NCBI RefSeq assembly: GCF_007625155.1
Contig: NZ_VMNK01000003.1
Span: 372,001 to 436,000 of the forward strand
Direction of reading: 5' to 3'
Origin: Denitromonas halophila
GTDB taxonomy: Bacteria; Pseudomonadota; Gammaproteobacteria; Burkholderiales; Rhodocyclaceae
Length of the DNA: 64,000 nt
Position numbers and translations under genes: made by a program. Shown in pieces: positions 9,524 through 18,868 of the stretch. The notes under the pieces were generated by a model. It did no database searches and was not told where the DNA came from. It was given only the letters and a program-made list of their open reading frames with translations. Position 1 is the stretch's first letter; each line of letters opens with the position of its first letter.

Positions 9524-10536
9524 GAGTTCTCTTCCAGCGTGGGCGAATGCGATGCTTCGAGACGCATTCGCACTGCCACGTCGAATGCGGCGTCAAATAA
9601 CAGATGAAATGCTTCGGCCGGCTCGCCCGGCCCTTCGGGATGCGCGGGGTCGCCTTGCCGGAGCAGCATTTCGATGCTCCGCTGTCCCGACAGGTCGCCA
9701 AACAGCAGATAAAGCAGCGCCCACGCCTGACGGTCGGCGCTGTCCTGAAATCTGGCGGGCCACTTTATGCTCATCGTCCCGGCATGAGCCAAGGCACGTT
9801 CAACACGATCGAAATCAGTGCGTGCATCCGACGCCATGCCGATCCAGCGCGCACGAACCGGGTGGATGTCCATGCCAAGCGCAAGGCGCGACCATGCCAC
9901 CGGCGGTATGACGAGCGCCTTGTCGGTCGTGGGCTCTGTCCTTGAAAGCCGTTCGAGCTCCCCTGCGTCGTCGAGCCAGACCCACTGGCTCAGCGAGGGC
10001 AACCGTGATCCGATCGACTGCTCACCCAATACATGTCTGAGCAGTGCCAGGACACGACGGTCCGCCATGCGAAGGTAACGCGCCGGCCGGGCAACACCGC
10101 CCTGGGTGCACAGGCGGCACAAGCGCGCAATTTCTCCACACAGCACTTGCGGATCCCGGGCGCTTTGCAACCAGCCACCGATCCGGTACGGCGCCGCCCC
10201 CTGCGTCAATGCCCGCGCGCGCTCTTCGAATGCGATTCGCGCCGAGTTTGGCAGCGCCTGTGTCACTGGATCAACACTCACGAGATACGGATGTCGATGC
10301 GCTTCGAGTTCGATCGTCTCGTCGAGCACCAGAGCGAACACCGCCCCCTGCCATGCCTTCGAGCGCATGCCATTGAGTTCGTCAAGACCAGCGCATTCAT
10401 TCGCCGCCTCGACAAGCTCAGGCAAGGGCTCGCCCAACATTGGATCGACGAGCACGAAGGTGGGTACGACGGGATCCAGTTGACTCGTCAGCTTTGCCGA
10501 CAATGATTCGGAGGTGATATCGGTGATGTGGTTCAT
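9520..10536 (-). CDS. DUF4123 T6SS effector adaptor/chaperone
   Basis: From ATG 10536 (MNHITDITSESL) the protein has 338 residues; an upstream in-frame start at 10632 lies inside vgrG and is not used here. The first 130 residues (FVLVDPMLGEPL..., AFALVLDE-like strand, PYLVSVDP) match DUF4123, the adaptor family (also called Tap or TEC) that tethers an effector to its VgrG without being toxic. It lies 4 bases after the vgrG stop, and its own stop overlaps the effector ATG. That order, vgrG-adaptor-effector-immunity, is a standard T6SS cargo cluster. Confidence 0.83.
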   Translation of the reverse strand: MNHITDITSESLSAKLTSQLDPVVPTFVLVDPMLGEPLPELVEAANECAGLDELNGMRSKAWQGAVFALVLDETIELEAHRHPYLVSVDPVTQALPNSARIAFEERARALTQGAAPYRIGGWLQSARDPQVLCGEIARLCRLCTQGGVARPARYLRMADRRVLALLRHVLGEQSIGSRLPSLSQWVWLDDAGELERLSRTEPTTDKALVIPPVAWSRLALGMDIHPVRARWIGMASDARTDFDRVERALAHAGTMSIKWPARFQDSADRQAWALLYLLFGDLSGQRSIEMLLRQGDPAHPEGPGEPAEAFHLLFDAAFDVAVRMRLEASHSPTLEENS

Positions 10537-10540
10537 GTCG

Positions 10541-13519
10541 TTATATGGCCGTAGCGCCCGACGCGCCCGCCTGCGCAGCGACCGCCGCACATACCCGCAA
10601 ATCCCCCGCCTTCGGCAGGCTTCCGCCCACACTGCTCGACTTCGGTCCAGTCAGATTCTTCATGCTCGCCTTGAGCTTGACCGGCCCCGGTGCATGGAGG
10701 CTGATGTTGCCGCCTTCGAGCTTGAGATACGCGCCGCCCGCGGTGGCCAGAAGGTGGGTTTTGGCGCTGGCCTTGAGGTTGGCGCCGGTGCTGGCGAGCG
10801 TGACGGTTTTGTTGGCGGCGGCGCGTAGTTGGCCGCTTTGCGCTTGTACGCTGACTTTGCCGCTGGCCGCGTGCAGGGCGATACCGGTCTCGGTGTTGGG
10901 TTTGTTGCCGCCGGCCTTGCCGACGGTAAACAGGGCGATGCCGTCCTTGACGGCGAGGCTGTGATTGCCTTGGGCGACGAGGTTGATGTCCTGGCCGGCG
11001 AGGCTGAGGGTTTTGCCGGCAACGAGGATGGCACTGGCCGGGGTGAGTTGGGCGATGCCGGCCGGGGCGCTGTATTGCAGGCGCGGGGCGGACCAGGCGG
11101 GGACGGTGCCTTCGCCGCCGGCAACGGTTTTGAAGCTGGCATGGCCGGTCCTTGATTGGCCGGATGAGTCCGGCCCGACGGAAGGGTGGCCTTGCGCGAC
11201 GGTGTGGGCGGATGCTCCTGGCGCGGTGGCGGCCGGCTGTAGGGCGGGTTTCAACCCGCCATTGGCGCTTGAGCCGCGCGTGGCCGTGGCGCCGAGGGTG
11301 TCGATGCCACGGCTGAGCCCTTCGCTGACCGGGAGCTGGTCTGCCGCTGCGTCGCCGGCCAATGCGGCGTTTTGTTTGGCCGCCACGTCGGCGAGCGCGA
11401 TGGTGAGCGATTTGCCGTCCTCATGCTGCGACAGGGCCTCACGGCTATCCAGATGCGTGCCGCTGGCCCCCGGCCGTGCATCGGCGCTGATGAGCAGGCC
11501 GCTGCCGGCGCGCACGGCGACGGCGGCGTGGGTGGTCAGCTCGGCACCGTGGCCGCGGTCTTTGAGGCGGGCATTGTCGTGTTGTTGTTTGAGATGGCCA
11601 AGGTTCAGGGTGCTGGCGTATTCGGTGCTGCCCAGGCTGATGCGCGGCTCGCCGGGGGTGTCGTCGAAGATGAGGTGGTTGGCGCCACCCTGGCCGTGGC
11701 GGCTCGCGCTCAGTTGTTGGGTCTTGAGGCCGGAGAGGCTGGCGTTGTGGCGATGGGGTTCGGCGGCTCGCCCGGCGAAGAAGGCGGGGGCGTTGGCACT
11801 GGCGGCCATGGTGGCGGCGCCGAGCCGGTTGCCGGGGGCGTCGTCGTTGCCTTGGCCGTTGTAAAGCGCGCCGATGATGACCGGGCGGTCGATGTTGCCG
11901 TGGTCGAAGGCGACGAGCACTTCCTGGCCGGGTCGCGGCGTCCAGTGACCGCCCCAGTTGGCGCCAGCCGCGGGGCTCATGACGCGCACCCAGGCGCCGA
12001 GGGCGTCGCTGGCGGGGGCGTTGTCGTGCTCGGCGCTGTCGAAGCGATTGGCACTGTGGCTGCCACGCTGCCAAGGAAACTGGACAAGAATGCGCCCGTC
12101 GCGATCGGTGTGCGTGGGGGTGCCGGGGCCGACGACGACGGCGGTGAGGGCGCCGTAGACGGTGGGGCGCGGGTGAATGTGGCGGCCGTGGCCGTCGGCC
12201 ATCAAGGGGCGCCAGGGGATGTGGCTGCGGATGGCACGGAAGTGGTTGCGATAGAGCTCGACGGGGGGTGTGCTGTGTTCGGAGGCGGTGCGGCCGGATG
12301 AATCCGGCCCGACGGATTTGTGCCCTTGCGGGGCAGCGGCAGCCTTTTGTAGGGCGGGCTTCAACCCGCCATCGGTACCTGAAAGGACCGAATCGGTGGT
12401 CGCACTGGCGCCGCCGGGAATGTGCTCGTCCAGATTGTTGCGGGCGCAGTGGATGATGTCGGTAATGACGAAGTGGCGCGACTCGGGCGGGTCGAACTCA
12501 TGTTCGGCGTGCTCGACGAGGGTGAAGGCGCTGGCTGGCGCGGCGGTGCGCACGGTGCCCTGGCCGAGGAACTGTTTGGCGCGCGCGTCGATCGCTTCGC
12601 GCTGGGCGCGCAGCATGCGTTCGCCGTGGGCACGGTCTTGCCAGGCGTATTGGCCAGGGTCGTCGGTTGCCGCCAACCTTGGGCTGTGGCCGTTGTCGAT
12701 GCGGCTTTCGTCGTGCTGATCGCGGGGGTCGAGGCTGCGGTAGTCCCAGCTGCCGGCGGCGAGCACGGCGGTATCCAGCCGGCGAATGCCATGCCAGCGG
12801 TCGACGCTGTCGTCGCGCATCGTGGCGCCGGGCTGGGTGAAGCGGAACACGGGTTGCGGGTTGTCGGTGAAGGCCGCGTTGTGGTCGCTGATGACGAGGG
12901 TATGCTGGCCGAAGGCGGAGGTGTCATCGACGGCGTGTTCGAACCAGCAGAACAGGCCCTCTTCGGCCAGCAAACGACGCACGAAAGCCAGATCGCTTTC
13001 CTGGTACTGCGTGGTGGTGCCGCGCTTGGGGTAGCGCGCGGGGTCGGCGAGATCCCAGCGCCAGGCGGGGTTCAGGCAGCCCTGCCCCACCCAGCGGGAG
13101 AACACGGCATCGACAATCTCGATGACACTGCGCTGCTGGAAGATAAAGCTGTCCTGGCGATGAGCAAGAAAGGCCAGCCAGGGCTCAATGATGAGTCGAT
13201 AGCGGCTGAAGCCCCCATTGGCGCCTAGCCTGGAGATGGCGGTGATGTGGCCATGAAAGGGGCGGGCTTCGACGCGGGACAGCGCGGTTTGCAGATCGAG
13301 TCGGGCCGGCTGGCCGAGCAAGGCGTCGAGTGCCAGGTGGGCATCTTCACTGACCGCCGTGAGCGCGATACGCAGGCCGCTGTGCTCGCTCAGCGGGCCG
13401 ATGGCTTCGTGGATGGTCGCCGTTTCGGCGAGCAGCACATCGTTGCCCGCGGGCGTCGTCAGGCGCATCAACCGCCGATGCTGTGTCCAGCCGGCGGAGG
13501 GGGGAAGGCGTAGTTCCAT
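10541..13519 (-). CDS. vgrG: T6SS spike protein VgrG with DUF2345 extension and two REP-derived inserts
   Basis: 992 residues from ATG 13519 (MELRLPPSAGWTQHRRL); a TTG at 13555 in frame would add 12. Order: phage gpD/gp27-like base (1-380), gp5-like OB/spike segment (410-560, with YGALTAVVVGPG and GRILVQFPW), then the DUF2345 beta-prism region (about 800-960) of repeated short strands. Residues about 383-409 and 753-787 are encoded by two copies of a palindromic repeat (GGLKPALQ ... SVGPDSSG in both), placed between domains. VgrG trimers form the puncturing tip of the T6SS tube. No other T6SS structural genes are in the window, so this is an orphan vgrG island. Confidence 0.92.
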   Translation of the reverse strand: MELRLPPSAGWTQHRRLMRLTTPAGNDVLLAETATIHEAIGPLSEHSGLRIALTAVSEDAHLALDALLGQPARLDLQTALSRVEARPFHGHITAISRLGANGGFSRYRLIIEPWLAFLAHRQDSFIFQQRSVIEIVDAVFSRWVGQGCLNPAWRWDLADPARYPKRGTTTQYQESDLAFVRRLLAEEGLFCWFEHAVDDTSAFGQHTLVISDHNAAFTDNPQPVFRFTQPGATMRDDSVDRWHGIRRLDTAVLAAGSWDYRSLDPRDQHDESRIDNGHSPRLAATDDPGQYAWQDRAHGERMLRAQREAIDARAKQFLGQGTVRTAAPASAFTLVEHAEHEFDPPESRHFVITDIIHCARNNLDEHIPGGASATTDSVLSGTDGGLKPALQKAAAAPQGHKSVGPDSSGRTASEHSTPPVELYRNHFRAIRSHIPWRPLMADGHGRHIHPRPTVYGALTAVVVGPGTPTHTDRDGRILVQFPWQRGSHSANRFDSAEHDNAPASDALGAWVRVMSPAAGANWGGHWTPRPGQEVLVAFDHGNIDRPVIIGALYNGQGNDDAPGNRLGAATMAASANAPAFFAGRAAEPHRHNASLSGLKTQQLSASRHGQGGANHLIFDDTPGEPRISLGSTEYASTLNLGHLKQQHDNARLKDRGHGAELTTHAAVAVRAGSGLLISADARPGASGTHLDSREALSQHEDGKSLTIALADVAAKQNAALAGDAAADQLPVSEGLSRGIDTLGATATRGSSANGGLKPALQPAATAPGASAHTVAQGHPSVGPDSSGQSRTGHASFKTVAGGEGTVPAWSAPRLQYSAPAGIAQLTPASAILVAGKTLSLAGQDINLVAQGNHSLAVKDGIALFTVGKAGGNKPNTETGIALHAASGKVSVQAQSGQLRAAANKTVTLASTGANLKASAKTHLLATAGGAYLKLEGGNISLHAPGPVKLKASMKNLTGPKSSSVGGSLPKAGDLRVCAAVAAQAGASGATAI
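11158..11260. repeat. REP-like palindromic element inserted in frame in vgrG (copy 2)
   Basis: About 103 bases bounded by two short palindromes: GGCCGGATGAGTCCGGCC at the left and GGCGGGTTTCAACCCGCC at the right, with a variable centre. On the minus strand it is read through as NGGLKPALQ ... GHPSVGPDSSGQ. It has the same ends, orientation and reading frame as the copy at 12291-12370. It falls just before the C-terminal beta-prism region. Confidence 0.8.
12291..12370. repeat. REP-like palindromic element inserted in frame in vgrG (copy 1)
   Basis: About 80 bases with the same two terminal palindromes as the copy at 11158-11260 (CGGCCGGATGAATCCGGCC and GGCGGGCTTCAACCCGCC) and a shorter centre. 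It is translated as DGGLKPALQ ... GHKSVGPDSSGR and lies immediately before the gp5-like segment of VgrG, a linker position likely to tolerate extra residues. Confidence 0.8.
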
Positions 13520-13702
13520 GGGACGACGTCGGCGGCTCGAATAAAATGAGCGCAAATGATATCGTCATTACCACGTCACCAACAAGTATGCCGAAGTTCT
13601 AAACTATCGAATACCGAGCGGCCGCCAATCTATACGCTTGGCATTTTCACGCATACCTCGAGATCAGCCGTCGACAAAAAGCCTTGCGTCCGCCGATGCG
13701 CG

Positions 13703-14089
13703 TCAGACCGGCTTGCAGTCACTCGCCAGCGGTTTGCCCTTGCGGTCGTCGAGCAGCACGCTCTTCCACGGCAGATCAATCCATACCAGATCACTGCTCG
13801 CGCTCTCGTAGCGCGGCAGGCCCGAGGCCGAGGGATTGCGCGCAAGCGCGACCAACTCGCCATGCCAGCCGACATTGATGCGGTTGCGGTCTTCGGCGCT
13901 GCGGAAGACATCGACGCTCTGCCCGGCGTCGCAACGATAGCGACCACTGCTCAGGACAAACTCCATCTGCCCAGGCTCGCCAGTGACCGGATCGGGCGGC
14001 GGTGCTTCCACCACCGACGCGGGTGGCGCAGAACTACACGCCGCCAGCCACACAGACACACTCAGAATCGCCAGCCATTTCGCCGCCAT
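13703..14089 (-). CDS. Lipoprotein resembling MliC-type lysozyme inhibitors
   Basis: From ATG 14089 (MAAKWLAILSVSVWLAAC) the protein has 128 residues with a clear lipobox (LAAC, cysteine about 18), so it should be anchored in a membrane after signal peptidase II cleavage. The mature part has YRCDAGQ near residue 51 and SASGLPRYES near residue 88, reminiscent of the strands and the SASGARY block of MliC/PliC inhibitors, which bind C-type lysozyme in the periplasm. A conserved-looking cysteine pair (RCD and SDC) could form the family disulfide. The family match is by eye and moderate. Confidence 0.55.
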   Translation of the reverse strand: MAAKWLAILSVSVWLAACSSAPPASVVEAPPPDPVTGEPGQMEFVLSSGRYRCDAGQSVDVFRSAEDRNRINVGWHGELVALARNPSASGLPRYESASSDLVWIDLPWKSVLLDDRKGKPLASDCKPV

Positions 14090-14163
14090 TACCCCAACCT
14101 CTTTTTCGTCATATGGCCGATCAGAGTACCCCCTGATCGGCCGGCAAACTGCAACAAAACGCT

Positions 14164-15972
14164 TCACGGTGCGAGCGGCGCGCATTGGCAATGCGCGTAA
14201 AGATGATCGGGGTCGTTCCAGCTCAGCATCTCGAACGCATCGCGACGAAGCTGCGCGAGCCATTGCCCGCCCACCGCACCAGAGGCCGGTGACAGCTCGG
14301 GCACCAGCTGTTGAAGCAACTGAAGACGCAGCGGCAGCGGTATGCTGGCCTCGACCCTGTGATAGCTGCTCAGCCCGGCGAGACGCGCCGCGGCGGCCAC
14401 GGCCTGATCCAGGCCACCGAGCTGATCGACCAACCCGCGCGCCTTGGCCTCGCGCCCCATCCACACCCGGCCCTGCGCCACCGCATCGGCGGCATCAACG
14501 CTGATGTTGCGCGCGTCGGCCACGCGTTGCAAAAAGCGATCATAGGTGTGATCAACCCCCATCTGCAGCGCGGCACTCGCGTCGTCCGACAGCGGGCGAC
14601 GCGGGTCGAGCGCGCCAGCGAGCGGTGCGGTGGCGACGCCATCCACATCCAGACCCAGGCGCTGCAGCGGCGCGGACACATCGGGGAACAGGCCGAAGAC
14701 GCCGATCGAGCCAGTGAGCGTCATCGGCGCGGCCCAGATCTCATCGGCGCCGGTTGCGATCCAGTAACCGCCGGAGGCGGCGACCGAGCTCATCGAGGCC
14801 ACCACCGGTTTGCCCGCGTCGCGCAGCGACTGCATGGCGAGCCGAATCTGTTCGGACGCAAAGGCGCTGCCGCCCGGGCTGTCGATGCGCACCACCACAG
14901 CGCGCACCCGCGGGTCGTCACGCAGGGCATGGAGCATGGCCACGGTGGGGTCGCCGCCGACTGTGCCCGGCGGGCCGTCGCCGTCAACGATGGCGCCTTG
15001 GGCCGTCAGCACGGCAATCGCCTCGCCCTCATCGGGCGTCCAGCCCTGGGTCGCGGCGAGATAGCCGTCGATATCAACACGCGCAGCCGCAATCTGCACC
15101 GGATCCAGCCCGAGCTCGGTGTGCTGGAAACGCGCCCAGGCGTTGTCGTCCATCAGGTCGTCGACCAGGCCCTGCGCCTTGGCCATCCGCGCGGTGTCGC
15201 CACCGGCCGCGGCCATCAAGCGGCGATAGTCGATCACGTAATCGTCCACCACCGCCGGCGCGATCTTGCGCGCGGCGGACACATCACTGCGCAACTGACT
15301 CCACACCGTATCGAGCAACTCGCGGGTCACGGCCCGATCTTCGGGCGACATGTCACTGCGTGTGTAGGGCTCGACGAAGGATTTGTATTTGCCGGCGCGA
15401 AACACCTGAACTTTCACGCCGAGCTGGTCGAGCGCGCGCTTGTAGTAGGTGCCATAGCGTGCCAGGCCCTGCATCAGCACATAGCCGTCGGGGGCGAGCA
15501 CGATGCGGTCGGCGGCCGTGGCCAGGTAGTACTGCGCCTGGTTGTAGCGGCGGGCACGGGCAACGACCGGCTTGCCACTGGCCTTGAAGGTGGCGATCTC
15601 GTCGCGTATCGCGGCCAGCTTGGTGATCGGCGCCGGGCCGAGGCGGTCGGTTTCGATCACCAGCGCGCGGATGCGCGAATCGGTCGCGGCGCGACGGATG
15701 GCGACCAGCACATCGTCGAGCACCACTTCACCCACACCGCGCCCGCCTTGCAACAGGTCGGCAGGCGCCGGCGGCGTGGCGGCTTCGACCAGCCGGCCTT
15801 CTGGCGCGAGGAAGAGCACGCTGCCATCGGCGATGTCGGGCCCGCGGCTCAACCACCAGGCCAGCGCGATGGCGGTGACCAGCAAGAGCAGGATCAGATT
15901 GGCCAACAATCGACGCAGGCCGTCGATCAATCGCCAGACGCCACGAAACGGTGCAGTCAGAAAACGCCACAT
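14164..15972 (-). CDS. sppA: Signal peptide peptidase SppA, 67-kDa type
   Basis: 602 residues, the size of the double-domain SppA of E. coli. A single N-terminal transmembrane segment (about 22-44) anchors it in the inner membrane with the catalytic part in the periplasm. GKYKSFVEPYTRSDMS holds the region of the catalytic lysine in the first half; VRIDSPGGSAFASEQIR and SSVAASGGYWIATGAD in the second half hold the nucleophilic serine. It degrades signal peptides left in the membrane after cleavage. trmB lies 28 bases upstream on the same strand, so the two may share a transcript. Confidence 0.93.
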   Translation of the reverse strand: MWRFLTAPFRGVWRLIDGLRRLLANLILLLLVTAIALAWWLSRGPDIADGSVLFLAPEGRLVEAATPPAPADLLQGGRGVGEVVLDDVLVAIRRAATDSRIRALVIETDRLGPAPITKLAAIRDEIATFKASGKPVVARARRYNQAQYYLATAADRIVLAPDGYVLMQGLARYGTYYKRALDQLGVKVQVFRAGKYKSFVEPYTRSDMSPEDRAVTRELLDTVWSQLRSDVSAARKIAPAVVDDYVIDYRRLMAAAGGDTARMAKAQGLVDDLMDDNAWARFQHTELGLDPVQIAAARVDIDGYLAATQGWTPDEGEAIAVLTAQGAIVDGDGPPGTVGGDPTVAMLHALRDDPRVRAVVVRIDSPGGSAFASEQIRLAMQSLRDAGKPVVASMSSVAASGGYWIATGADEIWAAPMTLTGSIGVFGLFPDVSAPLQRLGLDVDGVATAPLAGALDPRRPLSDDASAALQMGVDHTYDRFLQRVADARNISVDAADAVAQGRVWMGREAKARGLVDQLGGLDQAVAAAARLAGLSSYHRVEASIPLPLRLQLLQQLVPELSPASGAVGGQWLAQLRRDAFEMLSWNDPDHLYAHCQCAPLAP

Positions 15973-16000
15973 ACGTGCCTATCCTCGGGGTCGGTCAGTG

Positions 16001-16717
16001 TTATCGACGTCGGAAGACGAGATCCCATACGCCATGGCCCAGCCGCAGGCCGCGTTGTTCGAATTTGGTCAGCGGCCGGTAGTCGGGTCGCGGTGCGTAG
16101 TCGTTGGCGGTGTTGACCAGCGAGGGCTCGGCCGACAGCACCTCGAGCATCTGAACAGCATACTCCTCCCAGTCGGTCGCGCAGTGAATGTAGCCGCCCG
16201 GCTTGAGCCGGCTGGCCAGCAGCGCGACAAACTCGGGTTGAATCAGGCGGCGCTTGTGATGCCGCTTTTTCGGCCACGGATCGGGGAAAAACACATGCAC
16301 GCCGTCCAGACTGTCCGGCGCGATCATGGCCTGCAGCACTTCGACCGCGTCATGCTGGATGATGCGCAGGTTGGGAATGTTGTCGGTATCGATCAGCTTG
16401 CACAGATTGCCGACGCCGGGGCCGTGCACCTCGATGCCGACAAAGTCGGTGTCGGGCAGTGCCTGGGCGATCTTGGCGGTGGCGTCACCCATGCCGAAGC
16501 CGATCTCCACCACCTGCGCGGCCTGCCGGCCAAACACCTCGGCCAGTTCAATGCGGGCGTTGCGGTAGGCGATGCCGACCACCGGCATCTTGGCCTCGAG
16601 GAAGCGGGTCTGGGCGTCGGACATGCGGCCCTGGCGCAGCACAAAGCTGCGGATCGCACGGTGCGACATGCGGCCATCAGCCTCGGGTGCGTCCGGTGTG
16701 TCGTGGGTGTCAGTCAT
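16001..16717 (-). CDS. trmB: tRNA (guanine-N7-)-methyltransferase
   Basis: 238 residues with the hallmark blocks of Trm[14 protein letters not shown] (SAM site), [12 protein letters not shown], and [20 protein letters not shown], the last carrying the conserved catalytic aspartate. It methylates G46 in the variable loop of many tRNAs. It lies downstream of thiG on the same strand, separated by 48 bases that contain a GC-rich hairpin (16733-16754). Confidence 0.96.
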   Translation of the reverse strand: MTDTHDTPDAPEADGRMSHRAIRSFVLRQGRMSDAQTRFLEAKMPVVGIAYRNARIELAEVFGRQAAQVVEIGFGMGDATAKIAQALPDTDFVGIEVHGPGVGNLCKLIDTDNIPNLRIIQHDAVEVLQAMIAPDSLDGVHVFFPDPWPKKRHHKRRLIQPEFVALLASRLKPGGYIHCATDWEEYAVQMLEVLSAEPSLVNTANDYAPRPDYRPLTKFEQRGLRLGHGVWDLVFRRR

Positions 16718-16732
16718 CTTGAGGGTCTGCTG

Positions 16733-16754
16733 GCCCGGCGCCTGCGCGCCGGGC
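16733..16754. other. GC-rich hairpin between thiG and trmB
   Basis: A perfect 9-base stem (GCCCGGCGC / GCGCCGGGC) with a 4-base loop, no U-run on either side. It may cause partial termination or processing between thiG and trmB; it is not a canonical intrinsic terminator. Confidence 0.4.
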
Positions 16755-16765
16755 AGGGAGCGGGG

Positions 16766-17551
16766 TCAGCCGCCGATCAGGCCGCCGGTGGGCGAGCTGG
16801 GCGTGGCTGCATAGGTTTTGCGGGGCATGCGCCCGGCCAGGAAGGCTTCGCGGCCGGCCTCGACGCCCTTCTTCATGGCGCTCGCCATCAGGATCGGGTT
16901 CTGCGCCTTGGCGATGGCGGTGTTCATGAGCACGCCGTCGCAGCCCAGCTCCATCGCAATCGCCGCATCCGAGGCCGTGCCCACACCCGCGTCAACAATC
17001 ACCGGCACCTTGCTCTGCTCGATGATCAGCTTCAGGTTCCACGGGTTGAGAATGCCCATGCCCGAGCCAATCAGGCTCGCCAGCGGCATCACCGCGGCGC
17101 AGCCGATGTCCTCGAGCATCCTCGCCTGGATGGGGTCGTCCGAGCAGTACACCATCACGTCGAAACCATCCTTGACCAGCGTCTCGGCGGCCTTGAGTGT
17201 TTCGGGCATATTCGGGAACAAGGTGTCGGGATCGCCCAGCACCTCCAGCTTGCACAGCGGGTGCCCATCGAGCAGTTCACGCGCCAGGCGCAGTGTACGC
17301 ACGGCGTCGTCAGCGGTGTAGCAGCCCGCCGTGTTGGGCAAAATCGTGAAGCGATCCGGCGGGAGCACATCGAGCAGGTTCGGCTCGTTGGCGTCCTGGC
17401 CGATATTCGTGCGGCGGATCGCCACGGTCACGATCTCGCACCCGCTGGCGTCCATCGCCGCGCGGGTTTCGTCGAAATCCTTGTACTTGCCGGTACCCAC
17501 CAACAGGCGGGAGGCATAGGTCTTGCCAGCGATGACGAGTGCGTCGTTCAT
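16766..17551 (-). CDS. thiG: Thiazole synthase ThiG
   Basis: 261 residues with the ThiG signatures [11 protein letters not shown] at the start, AIRRTNIG near residue 46, and [12 protein letters not shown] plus [29 protein letters not shown] in the barrel. ThiG condenses 1-deoxy-xylulose 5-phosphate, dehydroglycine and ThiS thiocarboxylate to make the thiazole phosphate of thiamine. thiS lies 43 bases upstream on the same strand, the usual sulfur-carrier/synthase pair. Confidence 0.97.
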   Translation of the reverse strand: MNDALVIAGKTYASRLLVGTGKYKDFDETRAAMDASGCEIVTVAIRRTNIGQDANEPNLLDVLPPDRFTILPNTAGCYTADDAVRTLRLARELLDGHPLCKLEVLGDPDTLFPNMPETLKAAETLVKDGFDVMVYCSDDPIQARMLEDIGCAAVMPLASLIGSGMGILNPWNLKLIIEQSKVPVIVDAGVGTASDAAIAMELGCDGVLMNTAIAKAQNPILMASAMKKGVEAGREAFLAGRMPRKTYAATPSSPTGGLIGG

Positions 17552-17594
17552 GGAGAGGCTACCGAATAAGAATCAGGGGAAAAAGGCCAGTCAA

Positions 17595-17798
17595 TCAGCC
17601 GCCGCCGACGGCCACGACAATCTCCAGCGTGTCACCGTCGGCCAGCGCGGTATCGGCGTGCACACCACGCGGCACGATCTGACCATTGCGCTCGACTGCC
17701 AACCGCTTGCCGACCAGGCCTTTGCTCTGCAACAAGTCGGCCACCGACAGGGGCGCGTTCAGCGTTTCGGGCTGACCATTGATATGCACTGAAATCAT
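17595..17798 (-). CDS. thiS: Sulfur carrier protein ThiS
   Basis: 67 residues from ATG 17798 ([13 protein letters not shown]), beta-grasp fold length, ending in the essential GG (VVAVGGG). ThiS is adenylated and thiocarboxylated at that C-terminal glycine and donates sulfur to ThiG. The frame is open much further upstream across the tRNA gene, but those start codons are not credible. No TPP riboswitch motif is visible upstream. Confidence 0.93.
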   Translation of the reverse strand: MISVHINGQPETLNAPLSVADLLQSKGLVGKRLAVERNGQIVPRGVHADTALADGDTLEIVVAVGGG

Positions 17799-17875
17799 CA
17801 CAATGACGGTACTTGGCGAGGCAAAAAGAAGCCGAAATTGTAGCACGCACCCCGACCCCGGCCGGCGCAGGCAAA

Positions 17876-17905
17876 TTGCCAAAGCGCCAGCGGCAAGGCT
17901 ACAAT
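17876..17905 (+). promoter_or_regulatory. Probable sigma-70 promoter of tRNA-Gly
   Basis: TTGCCA at 17876-17881 and TACAAT at 17900-17905 with an 18-base spacer lie 33 bases before the tRNA 5' end. Good match to the consensus; transcription would start near 17912. Confidence 0.6.
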
Positions 17906-17938
17906 CCGCGCTGTCGCGTTCGCGGCCATCCCAAGCGT

Positions 17939-18012
17939 GCGGGTGTAGTTCAATGGTAGAACGGCAGCTTCCCAAGCTGCATACGAGGGTTCGATTCCCT
18001 TCACCCGCTCCA
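17939..18012 (+). tRNA. tRNA-Gly (anticodon CCC)
   Basis: 74 bases fold as a cloverleaf: acceptor GCGGGTG/CACCCGC, anticodon stem GCAGC/GCTGC around loop TTCCCAA giving anticodon CCC, T-arm GAGGGTTCGATTCCCTT, and an encoded 3' CCA. It reads GGG codons. The gene stands alone, between divergently placed thiS and a convergent membrane protein gene. Confidence 0.95.
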
Positions 18013-18022
18013 CGCACCTCCG

Positions 18023-18868
18023 TTACACCACGGCAGCACCTCGTCTGCCATTGAGCAGCTTCAGCCACTGGTCCGAATCCAGCCTCGCCAGCAGCTTCTT
18101 TCGGTACGCCTCGGGCAAGTGAATCAGAAAATTCAGGTTTCCGGGCTGGGCGCGCGCGCAAAAAGCGCAGAACAGCAGAAAGTCGATGTCACGGTGCGCT
18201 ACCGACCGCCCAAACAGAACCGAGACAATCACCCGTTTCGCCGGTGAGTAGCGGAAGATTGACCACGGTCGAAAGACCGTTCGGGGTGCCTCGCCGAGCG
18301 AAATGTTCAAGGAATACCCCACTCTGTAGCCCTTCGCCGTGCGTTCCAGAAAAGTCACATCGGAAACCAGATGCCACGGCACCCTGACGGTGTGCGGCGT
18401 TACAAATCCTTCGGTGTTCATTACCAGCGCATCGCGGCCGATAGCCGGCAAAATCACGAGGCCCACGAACACCGCCACAGCAACACTCACCCAGCCCACA
18501 CCCATCGAAAGATAGGTCCCCTGCACGTCATTCACAAGCGCCACGCCCATAAGACCGGAGAACGCCGCAGCCCCGGCGCCTTGAAAAAAAAATGAAATGT
18601 TCCCGACTCGATGCTCGAAGCTCGGGTCATCGATCCGCGTGAGCAAGGACTCGAGCTGTCGTGCATGGGTGCCCGCGAGTTCTGCGACATGCGCGCGACG
18701 ACGGCGCGCACTGCGGCGATACACCGTCACGAAGCCGACAGCCGACAACACCATCACCACAAGGGATGCGGCCGAGACATCGGCGGACGGCGCGTTGAGC
18801 CCCTGGCCGAGCGCAACAAAGAAAAGAAAAAACAGTCCACCCGCGATCCAGACCCAAACGCCGCCCAT
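18023..18868 (-). CDS. Hypothetical membrane protein
   Basis: Not recognised. 281 residues with N-terminal hydrophobic segments at about 3-22 and 33-50, a basic [10 protein letters not shown] loop, two more hydrophobic stretches at about 93-115 and 120-142, then a soluble C-terminal half ([31 protein letters not shown]...) that looks like a PH-like beta domain. The gene ends 10 bases after tRNA-Gly, on the opposite strand. Codon use is slightly less GC-rich than the flanks. No function proposed. Confidence 0.6.
   Translation of the reverse strand: MGGVWVWIAGGLFFLFFVALGQGLNAPSADVSAASLVVMVLSAVGFVTVYRRSARRRRAHVAELAGTHARQLESLLTRIDDPSFEHRVGNISFFFQGAGAAAFSGLMGVALVNDVQGTYLSMGVGWVSVAVAVFVGLVILPAIGRDALVMNTEGFVTPHTVRVPWHLVSDVTFLERTAKGYRVGYSLNISLGEAPRTVFRPWSIFRYSPAKRVIVSVLFGRSVAHRDIDFLLFCAFCARAQPGNLNFLIHLPEAYRKKLLARLDSDQWLKLLNGRRGAAVV

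Noticed and set aside
14311..16116. 601-codon plus-strand open frame
   Set aside because: Antisense to sppA; no domain features.
17799..17938. TPP riboswitch upstream of thiS
   Set aside because: No CUGAGA/ACCUGAU-type conserved core is visible on the minus strand; the region is occupied by the tRNA-Gly promoter on the other strand.
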